From: an uncultured Bacilli bacterium
Lineage (GTDB): Bacteria; Bacillota_I; Bacilli_A; RF39; UBA660
DNA: 64,000 bases
Reading direction: 5' to 3'
Assembly: GCA_910577505.1 (NCBI GenBank)
Contig: CAJTLN010000002.1
Location: 372,001-436,000, forward strand
Position numbers and translations under genes: made by a program. The notes beneath the pieces were generated by a model that ran no database searches, was not told the DNA's origin, and saw nothing but the letters and a program-made list of their open reading frames with translations. Shown in pieces: positions 17,276 to 27,003 of this stretch. Position 1 is the stretch's first letter. Each line of letters starts with the position of its first letter.

Positions 17276-18169
17276 TTATTGACGCGGGAACGATTTTAAA
17301 TATACATTTCTTAGACGCTCGTTTGTTATATGAGTATAGATTTGAGTTGTTGAAAGAGATGAGTGACCTAGGAGTTCTTGAACACTTTTTAGGTCAGCAC
17401 CATTATTTAACATATCTGTTGCAAAGGTGTGTCTTAGAACATGGGGAGAAATTTTGTGCTTTAAAGCAGCTTCGTCGACAACTTTGTTAACTATATTTTC
17501 GATGCTTCTAACAGTTAAATTCCCCCCGTCTTTATTTAATAATAATTTGTCTGTTGTTTTAGATGATTTAAGAACAGAACGAGAATTAGTTATATAATCA
17601 TCTAAGTATTTTTTAGCATATTCGCCGAAATAAACTATTCTATCTTTTGAACCTTTTCCTTTGACTTTTATTTCATAATCGTTAATATTAATATCGTTTA
17701 ATGATATATTTGCTAATTCTGACACACGAATTCCTGTTGCATATAATAATTCAATTATAAGACGATTTCTTTTTTCTAAAGGAGTTTCTGAAGCAAGTGT
17801 TTCTAATATTTGCATCATTTCATTTGGTTGTAGAAAATTTGGTAACTTTTTTTCTTTTTTCGGATTTTTTATTAATTTAAACTGATTATTTTGTACTTTA
17901 CCTTCTAATATTAAAAATGCATAAAAGTTTCTTAATGAACTAAGAGTTCTAGAAATGGAATTTTTTGATAATTTCTTTTCGTCTAAATACTTTAGAAAAA
18001 ATCTTATTTCTTCTTTATTTATTGTAAGATAATTAATTTTTTTTGATCGGATGAAGTCATTATATCTTTTTAAATCATTCGAATAACTGATTATGGTATT
18101 ATTTGGATATCTTTTCTCATTACTTAGGTATTTTAAAAATGTTGATATATCTTTTGATAAACTATTCAT
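17276..18169 (-). CDS. xerC: Tyrosine recombinase XerC/XerD type
   Basis: This 297-residue protein has the usual length for Xer recombinases. An N-terminal SAM-like core-binding domain (residues 1-95) precedes the catalytic domain with Arg in TGIRVSELA, Lys in KVKGKGSKDR, HVLRHTFAT (His-x-x-Arg), LGHSSLSTTQIYTH (His and nucleophile Tyr). These form the complete R-K-H-R-H-Y set. Xer recombinases resolve chromosome dimers at dif. Whether it is the XerC or XerD partner cannot be settled from one sequence. No attachment site or prophage genes surround it. Confidence 0.9.
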   Translation of the reverse strand: MNSLSKDISTFLKYLSNEKRYPNNTIISYSNDLKRYNDFIRSKKINYLTINKEEIRFFLKYLDEKKLSKNSISRTLSSLRNFYAFLILEGKVQNNQFKLIKNPKKEKKLPNFLQPNEMMQILETLASETPLEKRNRLIIELLYATGIRVSELANISLNDININDYEIKVKGKGSKDRIVYFGEYAKKYLDDYITNSRSVLKSSKTTDKLLLNKDGGNLTVRSIENIVNKVVDEAALKHKISPHVLRHTFATDMLNNGADLKSVQELLGHSSLSTTQIYTHITNERLRNVYLKSFPRQ

Positions 18170-18222
18170 ATTTTATTATCACCATTATTATTATATCATT
18201 TTTAGACATAATAAAAGAAGTC

Positions 18223-18924
18223 TTATTTTTTTAGACCTCTTTCTTTTTTGTTAATTTTTATAAAGCTTTTTGTTATTTCATATAATGATTTTAATTCTGT
18301 TTCACCTAAAGTATATAAGAAATTAATGTCAAGTGCCTGATTGGCAATTGTTATTTTTGATGAGATTATTTCGTCAATCATTTCGATTCTTTCGTCTTCT
18401 AAACTTGCTCTCTCATGGCAATCTACATCATCTGAAACAATACCACGGCGAGCTAAATCCTCTTTTGATAACTCTTCACCACCGTACATTTCTTTTATTT
18501 CTTCAGAAGTTAAGATTTGTAATTCTTTATTTTCTGCATTTGATTGCATTATTGATACGCAAAGATCACTTGTTTTTTTACTTTGGACGAAATCAATGTT
18601 TAATTGAGCAACATCTGATGCTTCTTCTTGTTTTACAACTTTTTTCCTGCTGCCTTTAATTCCTAATTTTTTTCTTAAATCAACTAATTCATTATAGTTC
18701 ATTGAATAAAGAACGTTATCTGAAACAAAAGGAACTGCAGATGGATTGGATTTATAGTACTCAGATATTTCTTTAGGATATCTCTGCATAGCTGATTCGA
18801 TACTCCTACACATACTTGCTATTTGATTTATGGATTTTGTTTGAAATAATAAGTTGATATCATATGTTGTATTTACTCTTAAGAAATTTTCTAATTCTAT
18901 TCTTTCTAATGGTCTATACGTCAT
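18223..18924 (-). CDS. Hypothetical acidic helical protein
   Basis: This 233-residue soluble protein starts at ATG 18924 behind AGAGGTG. It is largely predicted helix, with a basic patch KGSRKKVVKQEE near 90 and an acidic region near 150-185 (LARRGIVSDDVDCHERASLE). No TM segment, signal peptide or catalytic motif is seen. It follows the 18966-19583 gene on the same strand with a 41-base gap, so the two may be one unit. Unknown family. Confidence 0.65.
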   Translation of the reverse strand: MTYRPLERIELENFLRVNTTYDINLLFQTKSINQIASMCRSIESAMQRYPKEISEYYKSNPSAVPFVSDNVLYSMNYNELVDLRKKLGIKGSRKKVVKQEEASDVAQLNIDFVQSKKTSDLCVSIMQSNAENKELQILTSEEIKEMYGGEELSKEDLARRGIVSDDVDCHERASLEDERIEMIDEIISSKITIANQALDINFLYTLGETELKSLYEITKSFIKINKKERGLKK

Positions 18925-18965
18925 ATTTCACCTCTACTATCTTAAATATAAATGATTTTTGGTGA

Positions 18966-19583
18966 TTATGCAACTTTTCCTACGTTATCGTCTTTAAAAT
19001 TTTTATAAATTAGTTTAGATGGAGCGTCTGTTGGACTTATATCCATTATTTTCTTTGATAATTTTACTAATATTTTTCTTTTGAATTCATAGGGAATTGA
19101 TTTAAATGTCGATGCTGCGGCTAAGATAGCATTTTTTCCTCTTTTAGCAAATAAAGGCATGTTTTTTAAAATGAATTTGAATTCTTCTAATTTTGGACAT
19201 GAATCTTTTTGATTGCAAAGATTATAGATAAAATTAATGGTATCTTTATCTGCGCTGTTAATGATATATCGGATGAATCCTTCTTCTGTAAGTAAAGTTT
19301 GAATATCTTCTTTAAATATAGGTCCTTCTTTTAATTCTCTATATTTGCCTTTTTCATAATAAATTATGGCAAATGACTCAAATTTTTCTCTTATATCTAG
19401 GATGTTTTCGTCTACAGCTTTTTGAATTAAATCAATTCTAGATAATCCTTTTGTAAAATTATCTATTGCTTCTAAATCATAAATGTTTTCACCACAATAA
19501 AATGAAAATAGATTCCATTCAAGAGGGAGATAATCGTTATTATTTCTTTTTATTGTTAATAAATATTTTTTTTCTTCTTGCAT
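18966..19583 (-). CDS. Hypothetical protein, 205 aa
   Basis: This soluble, mostly helical protein starts at ATG 19583 behind a strong GGAGG. The segment LPLEWNLFSFYCGENIYDLEAI near residue 17 and the C-terminal helical half (FAKRGKNAILAAASTFKSIP) give no recognisable motif. It lies downstream of the spoIIP/yqxA-like pair on the same strand and upstream of another unknown gene. A role in sporulation is possible only by position. Confidence 0.6.
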   Translation of the reverse strand: MQEEKKYLLTIKRNNNDYLPLEWNLFSFYCGENIYDLEAIDNFTKGLSRIDLIQKAVDENILDIREKFESFAIIYYEKGKYRELKEGPIFKEDIQTLLTEEGFIRYIINSADKDTINFIYNLCNQKDSCPKLEEFKFILKNMPLFAKRGKNAILAAASTFKSIPYEFKRKILVKLSKKIMDISPTDAPSKLIYKNFKDDNVGKVA

Positions 19584-19639
19584 AAAAATTACCTCCTTAA
19601 GAGGTGAATTATATCAAAATTTGATGTGATGAGTCAAGC

Positions 19640-19972
19640 TTATTTAAAGAAACTTCCTATATAATTAAAAAATTTTACAACTTTATTATTTATAAAATCA
19701 TTTACCCCTTCTCCTATTGTGTAACCTAATTCTGTTAAGGGAGTTGATGTATCTATATAATTTACTTCTGTATAGTCTTTTATATCGACATAATTGCCGT
19801 TTTTTACATCTTCTTCAAATTCTTTTATTTTTTCTTCAGTTAAAATTGTTTTTTTAGACATTTCATTTTTATAATTGCCGCTTTCTACTTGGAAATAGTT
19901 GATTAAAAAGATAATAAATAAAAGTAGTGTGATTCTTCTGAATACTAGCCATGCTTTTTTACTATTTTTCAT
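19640..19972 (-). CDS. YqxA-like (DUF3679-like) small membrane protein
   Basis: This 110-residue protein has one N-terminal TM helix (VFRRITLLLFIIFLINYF) and an acidic extracytoplasmic domain ending LGYTIGEGVNDFINNKVVKF. It starts inside the stop of spoIIP (ATGA overlap), so it is translationally coupled. In Bacillus subtilis the order is rpsT-gpr-spoIIP-yqxA-lepA, and YqxA is a similar-sized single-TM protein. I assign the family by synteny and topology; sequence identity is not obvious by eye. Confidence 0.5.
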   Translation of the reverse strand: MKNSKKAWLVFRRITLLLFIIFLINYFQVESGNYKNEMSKKTILTEEKIKEFEEDVKNGNYVDIKDYTEVNYIDTSTPLTELGYTIGEGVNDFINNKVVKFFNYIGSFFK

Positions 19973-20880
19973 ATTTCTCCTTCTATATATTTTAATATTA
20001 CTCTCGATAAAACTTTTAATGTATTATTTAATTCCTCTATTTCATTGTATTGTCCTCCTAATTCAATTAGTACACTTTTAGGGCTTAAGTCTTGATTATA
20101 TACTCCGTTTACCCCTAATCCACTTTTTTTACTTATTCCTCTTGATATAGAGTTTATTTCATTTTCTAGAATTTCATTTAATTTTTCTGCTAATTGATAA
20201 TTTTGATTATGATTTTCATGTTCCATTCCTACAACAAATAAAACTTTTGCGTAATTTATATCGTTTATTGTTACAAATGATTTGCTCAGCGGAGTTGCAT
20301 CGCGATGTAAATCTATTATTAACTTTAATTTAGGATTTTCATTTATAAAAGGTGTAATTATTTCTTTTGAGGCTTCGTAACTATGTTTATACGACCAATT
20401 ATGGGATTTTAATACGCTCGCGGTACTTTTTTCTTCAACAACAGTTTGAATACCTAAATCATTCAAATAATCCTTTAAAATATAGCTTATTGTTTTTACA
20501 GTTGGTTTAATATTATAAATTTCCAAATACTTATCTTCATATTCTTCTGTATCGTGAGTATTATAAATATATACTTCTATTTCATTATTTTGTTCTTTAC
20601 TTGTTTCTAATACTTTGTCTTCTTGATTTTTTACTGTGAATGTTTCGTTTAATATTAATTTTGGATTTTGATATTTTGATAAAAAATTATTAGAATTTTT
20701 ACTATTTTTAGTATTTTTTATAATATGCTCAATTATTTTCTCGTTTGATAGTTTTGAAAGATAGATATTGTAAACTAAATTATAAATTAAGTTAAAAGAA
20801 ATATAAGCTACTAATAGTATTATTATTACTTTAAAAATATTTTTATTTTTTTTATTCTTACTTTTGAATCTTTTTTTCAT
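19969..20880 (-). CDS. spoIIP: Stage II sporulation protein P
   Basis: This 303-residue protein is the forespore-engulfment amidase/endopeptidase SpoIIP, which works with SpoIID and SpoIIM at the septal membrane. A basic tail and TM helix (residues 18-38) precede the extracellular domain. Key blocks are VYIYNTHDTEEYED (first zinc-site His), KSHNWSYKHSYEAS, KLKLIIDLHRDA (second His) and the C-terminal VLIELGGQYNEIEE. The start ATG 20880 follows AAAGGTG. It is divergent from rpsT, and gpr, normally between them in Bacillus, is absent here. Confidence 0.93.
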   Translation of the reverse strand: MKKRFKSKNKKNKNIFKVIIILLVAYISFNLIYNLVYNIYLSKLSNEKIIEHIIKNTKNSKNSNNFLSKYQNPKLILNETFTVKNQEDKVLETSKEQNNEIEVYIYNTHDTEEYEDKYLEIYNIKPTVKTISYILKDYLNDLGIQTVVEEKSTASVLKSHNWSYKHSYEASKEIITPFINENPKLKLIIDLHRDATPLSKSFVTINDINYAKVLFVVGMEHENHNQNYQLAEKLNEILENEINSISRGISKKSGLGVNGVYNQDLSPKSVLIELGGQYNEIEELNNTLKVLSRVILKYIEGEI

Positions 20881-20947
20881 TCTTTATCACCTTTTTATTA
20901 ATATAATACTTAATAAATCAAAAATAAGTCGTTTTTTTTACTTTTAC

Positions 20948-20976
20948 TTGCATTTGCTTCTAATTTTTAGTATAAT
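20948..20976 (+). promoter_or_regulatory. Promoter of rpsT
   Basis: TTGCAT (20948-20953), a 17-base spacer and a perfect TATAAT (20971-20976) lie just before the rpsT ribosome site. Confidence 0.7.
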
Positions 20977-21008
20977 TCTATTTGTATTCAAGGGAAGGAG
21001 CGACGAAG

Positions 21009-21272
21009 ATGGCTAATATTAAGAGTTCTAAAAAAGCAATCAAAGTTATAGCTAAGAAAACTGAAGAAAATCATGATTATAAAGCAAGAGTTAAAAATTC
21101 TATAAAAGCATGTGAAAAAGCTATAGCTGCTAAGGATGTAGCCGCTGCTACTGAAGCTGTTAAAAAAGTACAAAAGAACATTGATAAAGCTGTCAGCAAA
21201 GGTGTAGTAAAAAAGAACACTGCTGATAGAGAAAAATCAAGATTAAATAAAAAAGTTAAAGATATGAAGTAA
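21009..21272 (+). CDS. rpsT: 30S ribosomal protein bS20
   Basis: This 87-residue protein begins MANIKSSKKAIKVIAKK and is a Lys/Ala-rich helical protein with the typical S20 start and SRLNKKVKDMK end. I choose ATG 21009, behind AAGGAG at 20995-21000; an upstream in-frame codon adds nine non-family residues. S20 binds 16S rRNA early in 30S assembly. A promoter and a terminator frame it tightly, so it is a single-gene unit. Confidence 0.97.
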   Translation: MANIKSSKKAIKVIAKKTEENHDYKARVKNSIKACEKAIAAKDVAAATEAVKKVQKNIDKAVSKGVVKKNTADREKSRLNKKVKDMK

Positions 21273-21289
21273 ATCTTACTTCATTTTTT
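21264..21289 (+). terminator. Terminator of rpsT
   Basis: ATGAAGTAA/TTACTTCAT stem, three-base loop and T run; the left arm includes the rpsT stop codon. Confidence 0.75.
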
Positions 21290-21344
21290 ATTTTTAAAAA
21301 TAATATTTACTTTTTATATGTTATAATTAGAGCATGGTGATTAT

Positions 21345-22265
21345 ATGATTAAATTAAAGAATTTTATTTCTTTTTTTGTTAGCATTGTTGTGATTACACT
21401 TATTGTGTTGAATATAGATATGATATTTGATAAAGTTAAAGATTTTGTTTATTCTCAACCAGAATTAATAATAAAGCCTGCCAATGATTATACTAAAAAA
21501 GATAAATATGAGTTTGTTAAACAAGTTGATGAATATGTACCATATAATTATGATGATTTAGTTAATATTTTTTATAGTATATTAAATCAAGGATGGGATG
21601 AATTTACTTTTTACTGCCCTGCTCAATATTCAGAATGCCTTAGTGACATTGAAAAGTTAAGTTATGACGAAGTTTTGCTTAGTGATATTAATAATTTTGT
21701 TCATCCTTATAATAGTTATTCAACTGTAAAAACGCTTTACGATGATATGGGTGAAATTACAATTAAAGTAAAGCATTTGTATAGTGATGAAGAAATTAAG
21801 AAAATAGACAAAACTATTGATAAAATTATTGAAGAAAATGTTACTTATAATATGACAGATGAAGAGAAAATAAGAGTGTTACATGATTATATAGTTAATA
21901 ATACAAGATATGACGTCACTAGAGCTAATGAAGGAACAAGTTCTTACGATTCTTCTAGGATGTTGGGACTATTATATGAACATTACTCTATATGTAGTGG
22001 ATATGCCGATACGATGGCTGTAATACTTGATAAGCTTGGAATTACTAATTATAAAGTAGCTAGTAAATCACATGTTTGGAATGCGGTTTATTTAGATGGA
22101 AAGTGGTATCATTTAGACTTGACCTGGGATGATCCTGTTTCTACATCTGGGAAAGATATACTTGATCATACTTATTTTTTGATTGATACTTCTTCACTAG
22201 CTGAAATAATGGATAATGATGATGAACATGTATTTGATAAAAAAATTTATTCAGAGTTAAAATAA
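21345..22265 (+). CDS. Membrane-anchored transglutaminase-like protein
   Basis: This 306-residue protein has an N-terminal TM anchor (residues 7-29) and an extracellular transglutaminase/protease-like domain in the second half. The likely triad is Cys in SICSGYADTMAVIL, His in KSHVWNAVYLDGKWYHLDLT and Asp in TWDDP, the standard order C-H-D. Secreted relatives are often cysteine peptidases or cell-wall-associated proteins rather than true cross-linking enzymes. ATG 21345 follows a weak GGTGA. It lies between rpsT and a bidirectional terminator. Confidence 0.85.
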   Translation: MIKLKNFISFFVSIVVITLIVLNIDMIFDKVKDFVYSQPELIIKPANDYTKKDKYEFVKQVDEYVPYNYDDLVNIFYSILNQGWDEFTFYCPAQYSECLSDIEKLSYDEVLLSDINNFVHPYNSYSTVKTLYDDMGEITIKVKHLYSDEEIKKIDKTIDKIIEENVTYNMTDEEKIRVLHDYIVNNTRYDVTRANEGTSSYDSSRMLGLLYEHYSICSGYADTMAVILDKLGITNYKVASKSHVWNAVYLDGKWYHLDLTWDDPVSTSGKDILDHTYFLIDTSSLAEIMDNDDEHVFDKKIYSELK

Positions 22266-22302
22266 AAACGTCAGAATTATATCTTATATCTGACGTTTTT
22301 TT
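22266..22302. terminator. Bidirectional terminator
   Basis: AAACGTCAGA/TCTGACGTTT stem with A-rich left flank and T-rich right flank between convergent genes. Confidence 0.8.
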
Positions 22303-22310
22303 ATTTGGCT

Positions 22311-23465
22311 TTATTTTGCAAATAATATTTTTTCACTATTGTATGATTTTATAATATAAATTAATACTATCGTAATATATATAAAAGTTGATGCTAAAGT
22401 TAATAGAATACTTACAAGTGAATAGGTATTTGTAAATAAATCCATCAATATTTGCTCAAAATTACAGATTGGAATAATGTAATAAATGTTTGTTACATCC
22501 ATTTCTATTAACGAAACGAACATTGGCACAATACATAACATTTGAAGCATTGTAGTGGAGCTTTGAGCTTCTTTATATGTTTTTGAAAAGCTTGTTAAAG
22601 CCAATGCTACACCTGCTATAAAGAATGATGCGCATATAATAATTAATATACTTGCTATTATGGTTTTAAATGACAAAATCAATTCAAATCCTTCAAACAT
22701 AGTGTAAAAATTTTTACCTATATTAAGACTTATTATTGTTAAAATGAGCCCAATTAATGAAGATACAAATCCCAATATTACAGATGATAGGTATTTGCCT
22801 GTTAAAAGTTCTGTTTTTTTGATAGGAAATGTTAAAATTGTTTCTAAGGTTCCGTTTTCTCTTTCTGTTGCAGTTACACCTGTTGCCATGCTTGATGTAG
22901 ACATACAAATTGCCATAATAATGTAGGTGAATGATACTGAAAGTAGTACTGATAACATGTAATTACTACTTCCTAAATCTTCGTACGCTATATTAAAATG
23001 ATTATACGCTTTGTCTAAGTCAATTTTTTCGTTAATTAAATAGGTATTAGTTAGAAGTGTGCTATACGAATTAAGATATTCTTCAATTACTGAACTTATA
23101 ACCATCCCACTTGTACTACTAGAATCACTATATATTTCGTATGTATTTATTTCTTTATTATATGATATATATGCTTCTATTTCTTTTTCTTTATATGCTT
23201 CTTCTAAGCATTCTTTAGAATCGCATTCTTTATATTCTAAGTGAAAATTTTTAAGAATTTCTATTTCTTCCTTTGATACTTGATAATCAATACCTATTTT
23301 GTATGTATTTTCACTACTTTCTTCTAATGAATCATACATAGTTCCGTATAGCATTATCATTGCTGGGATTATCAATGGAAATAATAACATTCTAAAGATT
23401 GTTTTTTTATCTCTTATAATACTTCTTAATTCTTTTTTTATTGTAATTAAAATATTCTTATTCAT
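22311..23465 (-). CDS. natB: ABC-2 permease, NatB-like
   Basis: This 384-residue protein has a TM helix at about 25-45, a large extracellular loop (residues 45-170) and five or six TM helices in the C-terminal half. ATERENGTLETILTFPIKKTE is the classic cytoplasmic motif of the NatB/YhaP exporter family. The start ATG 23465 lies behind GGAGGTGAAG inside the end of natA (eight-base overlap). With NatA it forms an ABC-2 exporter; sodium extrusion is known for B. subtilis NatAB, but the substrate here is not proven. Confidence 0.85.
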   Translation of the reverse strand: MNKNILITIKKELRSIIRDKKTIFRMLLFPLIIPAMIMLYGTMYDSLEESSENTYKIGIDYQVSKEEIEILKNFHLEYKECDSKECLEEAYKEKEIEAYISYNKEINTYEIYSDSSSTSGMVISSVIEEYLNSYSTLLTNTYLINEKIDLDKAYNHFNIAYEDLGSSNYMLSVLLSVSFTYIIMAICMSTSSMATGVTATERENGTLETILTFPIKKTELLTGKYLSSVILGFVSSLIGLILTIISLNIGKNFYTMFEGFELILSFKTIIASILIIICASFFIAGVALALTSFSKTYKEAQSSTTMLQMLCIVPMFVSLIEMDVTNIYYIIPICNFEQILMDLFTNTYSLVSILLTLASTFIYITIVLIYIIKSYNSEKILFAK

Positions 23466-24213
23466 TTTCTTCACCTCCAATTAATGTGAAGAATGCGTCT
23501 CTTAAGTTCGTTGTCTTAGTTTCTTTGATTATAGAACTGGGCGTTCCTTCTTTTATAATTTTTCCTTTATGCACTAAAACTACTCTATCACATATGTTTT
23601 CTGCTTCTTCCATATAATGAGTTGAATATATGATGCATTTGTTGTTTTCTTTTTCTTCTTTTATAAAATCTAGAATTGTTTTACTCGATATAATATCAAG
23701 TCCACTTGTTGCTTCATCAAATATATAGTATTTTGGATTATGAACAACACATCTGGCAATATTTACTCTTTGTAATTGACCAGTAGATAAATTTTCTATC
23801 CTTTGATGAAGGAATTCAACCAAATTAAATCGTTTGGATATTTTTTGAATTCTATTTTGTAGTTCTTTATTATCTATATTATAATATTCTCCACACATGT
23901 GTAACAACTCGTATGGAGATATATCTTTATATAGCTTTGTGTTGCCTGATAAGAATGCTATTTTCTTTTTTATTTCTAGTGAATTGTTTTTATAGTTTAT
24001 TCCATCTATATTAATTGTTCCTTCAGTTGGTTCCATTATTCCGGCTAACATTCTTAAAAGTGTTGTTTTACCAGCTCCGTTTGGACCTAAAAGACCTACT
24101 ATTTCTCCTTCTTTTGCTTTGATCGTGATATCTTTATCTGCAAAAAATATTATTTTTTCTTTTTTGCTTATTTTTTTAGTAAATTTTTTTGATACATTAT
24201 TAATTTCTATCAT
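23458..24213 (-). CDS. natA: ABC transporter ATP-binding protein, NatA-like
   Basis: This 251-residue ATPase has Walker A GPNGAGKTT (residue ~43), signature LSTGQLQRVNIAR (~143), Walker B YYIFDEATSGLD and switch His in YSTHYMEEAE. It is the partner of the NatB-like permease encoded immediately downstream. Its start overlaps the end of miaA by 14 bases, so miaA-natA-natB form one transcript. Confidence 0.9.
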   Translation of the reverse strand: MIEINNVSKKFTKKISKKEKIIFFADKDITIKAKEGEIVGLLGPNGAGKTTLLRMLAGIMEPTEGTINIDGINYKNNSLEIKKKIAFLSGNTKLYKDISPYELLHMCGEYYNIDNKELQNRIQKISKRFNLVEFLHQRIENLSTGQLQRVNIARCVVHNPKYYIFDEATSGLDIISSKTILDFIKEEKENNKCIIYSTHYMEEAENICDRVVLVHKGKIIKEGTPSSIIKETKTTNLRDAFFTLIGGEENE

Positions 24214-25069
24214 TTTTAGACTCCTTTATAAAATTTTCTACTTCTTTTATAGTATTAGCAAAATTTTTGAAATCGACATTGAACCAGTTAACATTTAATT
24301 GATTATTAAAAAAAGTGTATTGTCTTTTTGCATAATGCCTTGAATTTTGCTTTATCTTTTCGATAGCTTCTTCTAGTGATACTTTATTGTCAAAATATTC
24401 GTACAATTCTTTATATCCTATGCCACTGGTTAATGGTTTAGTATTGATTTTTTTATTATAAAATTTTTTAACTTCTTCTATAAGACCTGTTTTAACCATC
24501 TCGTCTACTCTTTTATTAATTCTTTCATACAATATTTCGCGATTGGTAGTTAAACCTATTATAATATGGTCGTATAGTTTTACTGGTTCTGGAATATCTG
24601 CTTTTTCTTTTTTTAGACATCTTTCTAATCTTACTCTATTGTTTGGATGAATATCTGTATTTGGTTCTTTTTTTAAAACCATTTGGTATAGTTCTTCATT
24701 GGTAAATTTTGAATAATCTTCTGTACTATTTTCTTCTTCTGCAAAACGATAATCATATAGCGCCGCTTTTAGATAAAGGCCTGTCCCGCCAACAAAAATT
24801 ATATTTTTATTTTTGTTTTCTTCAATTAATTTTCGGGCATCTTTTTGATAATCGAATACTGAATATTCTTCGTTGATGTTTTTTATATCGAACAAAAAAT
24901 GAGGAATTCCTTCTTTTTCTTCTTCTGTTATCTTAGCAGTTCCAATGTTTAGATCCTTATAGACTTGCATTGCATCACAATTTATAATAATTGCATTATA
25001 TTTTTTAGCTAATTCTACTGACATTTTTGTTTTCCCTACTCCAGTTGGACCAACAATACATATTATCAT
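24200..25069 (-). CDS. miaA: tRNA dimethylallyltransferase
   Basis: This 289-residue enzyme transfers a dimethylallyl group to A37 of tRNAs reading UNN codons. It has the P-loop GPTGVGKTK at residues 7-15, NCDAMQVYKDLNIGTAK (the D-S/A-x-Q-x-Y block), the PHFLFD motif, FVGGTGLYLKA and a C-terminal YAKRQYTFF segment. Length is slightly below the usual 300-315. It is the first gene of the miaA-natA-natB run and is divergent from the ABC exporter at 25189. Confidence 0.96.
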   Translation of the reverse strand: MIICIVGPTGVGKTKMSVELAKKYNAIIINCDAMQVYKDLNIGTAKITEEEKEGIPHFLFDIKNINEEYSVFDYQKDARKLIEENKNKNIIFVGGTGLYLKAALYDYRFAEEENSTEDYSKFTNEELYQMVLKKEPNTDIHPNNRVRLERCLKKEKADIPEPVKLYDHIIIGLTTNREILYERINKRVDEMVKTGLIEEVKKFYNKKINTKPLTSGIGYKELYEYFDNKVSLEEAIEKIKQNSRHYAKRQYTFFNNQLNVNWFNVDFKNFANTIKEVENFIKESKNDRN

Positions 25070-25188
25070 AGATTCACTTCCTTCTTTGATATTATATCAT
25101 AATGGAGAACTTTTAATTAAAAAAACCATTTTTGTTTAAGAAAATAATGAATTGTATGATATAATTTTTATCGATATGGGGTGATTAT

Positions 25189-26961
25189 GTGAAAAAAGAT
25201 GATACTAATAAGGAATACAAAGATTATAGTTTGTGGCATAATATTAAATTATCATTTAAGTATGCTAAAAATAGAAAGAAAGAATTTATTTTATACTTTA
25301 TTTTTAATATACTATTAGCACTAATAGGAGCTGTTGCACCATTACTTTCAGCTAAACAACTTTTAAAAATTACTGATGGATTACTCAATGAGTTACTAAT
25401 CATTTCTTTAGTTATTTTAATAGTTGAACTTAGTAGAAATTTATGTCATTTCTTTGCTAGAAAATACTCTCAGAAGTTTGCTGCTGAAGTACTTAAAATG
25501 ATACAAATTGATGTTGCAAATGAAGTTTTAAAAATAGAGACAAGCGACTTGGATAAAAAATCTAGTGGTGTATTTATTGATAGATTAGTTAAAGATACAG
25601 GAAGAATTGCTGATATATTTTTAGATTTAAATATGTCAATAACTGACTTTATAACTAATCTAGGTATACTATTTGCAGTTTTTGTTATAAGTAAAGTTTT
25701 ATTTATGTATTACATTATTGCAATTACGATTATATTTATCTTGGAGAAAATTAGAATTCAAGAGTATATTAAGGCGGATAAGATATATCGTAAACACGCC
25801 GAGAAAACAACTGGTCTTGTTGGTGAACTAGTTAGAGGCGTTAGAGATGTAAAAGTTTTAAATGCTACAGAGCCATTTATGAATAAAATAAGTAATGACG
25901 TTACTGCTCTTAATGATGAAAGATATAGAATGGGAAAAACTAGAAGAACATATAGTTTAGTTATTGGTAGTATAAGAGATATTTTAGATTTTACTTTAAT
26001 AGCTATCGCTTATTTACTTATTACTAAAGGATATTTAACAATTTCAAACTTTGTTATTGTATATATGTATCGTGGAAAAATATTTAATTTACTTACTTTA
26101 ACAAGTCAGGTACTAGAATGGATAAAAGATTTCAATTTGTCTGCTGGACGTGTATTTGAAATAATAGATAGCAATGTATTTAAAAAGGAAAAATTTGGTA
26201 CAAAACATATTGATGATATAAATGGGGATTTTGAATTTAAGGATGTTCATTTTGGATATAAAGATAATCATGAAGTCTTAAAAGGAATTAGTTTTAAGAT
26301 TAAACATAATCAAACTGTTTCATTTGTTGGTAAATCTGGCGCTGGTAAGTCTACTATATTTTCTTTACTTGCTAAATTGTACGAACCAGACAGTGGTACT
26401 ATTTCGATAAATGATATTGATATTAATGAATTAGATTGCGATTCTGTTAGAGGGAATATAAGTATTATTACACAAAATCCTTATATATTTAATTTAACAA
26501 TCAAAGAAAATTTTACAATTATAAAAAATAACATTACTGATGATGAAATAGTAGAGGCTTGTAAATCAGCTAAGTTACATGATTTTATTATGAGTTTACC
26601 TAATGGATATGATACTTTGGTTGGCGAAGGCGGTCTTACCCTGTCTGGTGGGCAAAGACAGAGATTAGCTATAGCAAGAGCATTTGCTCAGAAAACAAAA
26701 ATTATATTGTTTGATGAAGCAACAAGTGCTTTGGACAATGAGACCCAAAAGGGTATTCAAGACGCAATTAATGAAATGAAAAATGAATATACTATATTGA
26801 TTATTGCACATAGACTTTCTACAGTTATTAATAGTGACAAAATAATGATGATTGATGATGGTCAAGTTGTTGCTACTGGCACTCATGAAGAATTATTACA
26901 AAATAATAAAGAATATAAAAAATTATATAATATGGAATTGAAAAAGAGAGATACTCAATAA
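25189..26961 (+). CDS. ABC exporter, fused membrane and ATPase domains
   Basis: This 590-residue half-transporter has six TM helices (residues 33-300) followed by the ATPase: Walker A FVGKSGAGKSTIF, signature LSGGQRQRLAIARAF, Walker B IILFDEATSALD, switch His in IAHRLS. This is the multidrug/lipid exporter (MsbA/LmrA-like) architecture; it probably acts as a homodimer since no partner gene is adjacent. GTG 25189 is the start, behind GGGGTG. It is monocistronic and ends at a terminator shared with mutL. Confidence 0.93.
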   Translation: MKKDDTNKEYKDYSLWHNIKLSFKYAKNRKKEFILYFIFNILLALIGAVAPLLSAKQLLKITDGLLNELLIISLVILIVELSRNLCHFFARKYSQKFAAEVLKMIQIDVANEVLKIETSDLDKKSSGVFIDRLVKDTGRIADIFLDLNMSITDFITNLGILFAVFVISKVLFMYYIIAITIIFILEKIRIQEYIKADKIYRKHAEKTTGLVGELVRGVRDVKVLNATEPFMNKISNDVTALNDERYRMGKTRRTYSLVIGSIRDILDFTLIAIAYLLITKGYLTISNFVIVYMYRGKIFNLLTLTSQVLEWIKDFNLSAGRVFEIIDSNVFKKEKFGTKHIDDINGDFEFKDVHFGYKDNHEVLKGISFKIKHNQTVSFVGKSGAGKSTIFSLLAKLYEPDSGTISINDIDINELDCDSVRGNISIITQNPYIFNLTIKENFTIIKNNITDDEIVEACKSAKLHDFIMSLPNGYDTLVGEGGLTLSGGQRQRLAIARAFAQKTKIILFDEATSALDNETQKGIQDAINEMKNEYTILIIAHRLSTVINSDKIMMIDDGQVVATGTHEELLQNNKEYKKLYNMELKKRDTQ

Positions 26962-26975
26962 ATTATACATATATT

Positions 26976-27003
26976 AAAAGAACTACAAAAGTAGTTCTTT
27001 TTA
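26976..27003. terminator. Bidirectional terminator between the ABC exporter and mutL
   Basis: AAAGAACTAC/GTAGTTCTTT stem with T-rich sequence on both sides. Confidence 0.8.
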
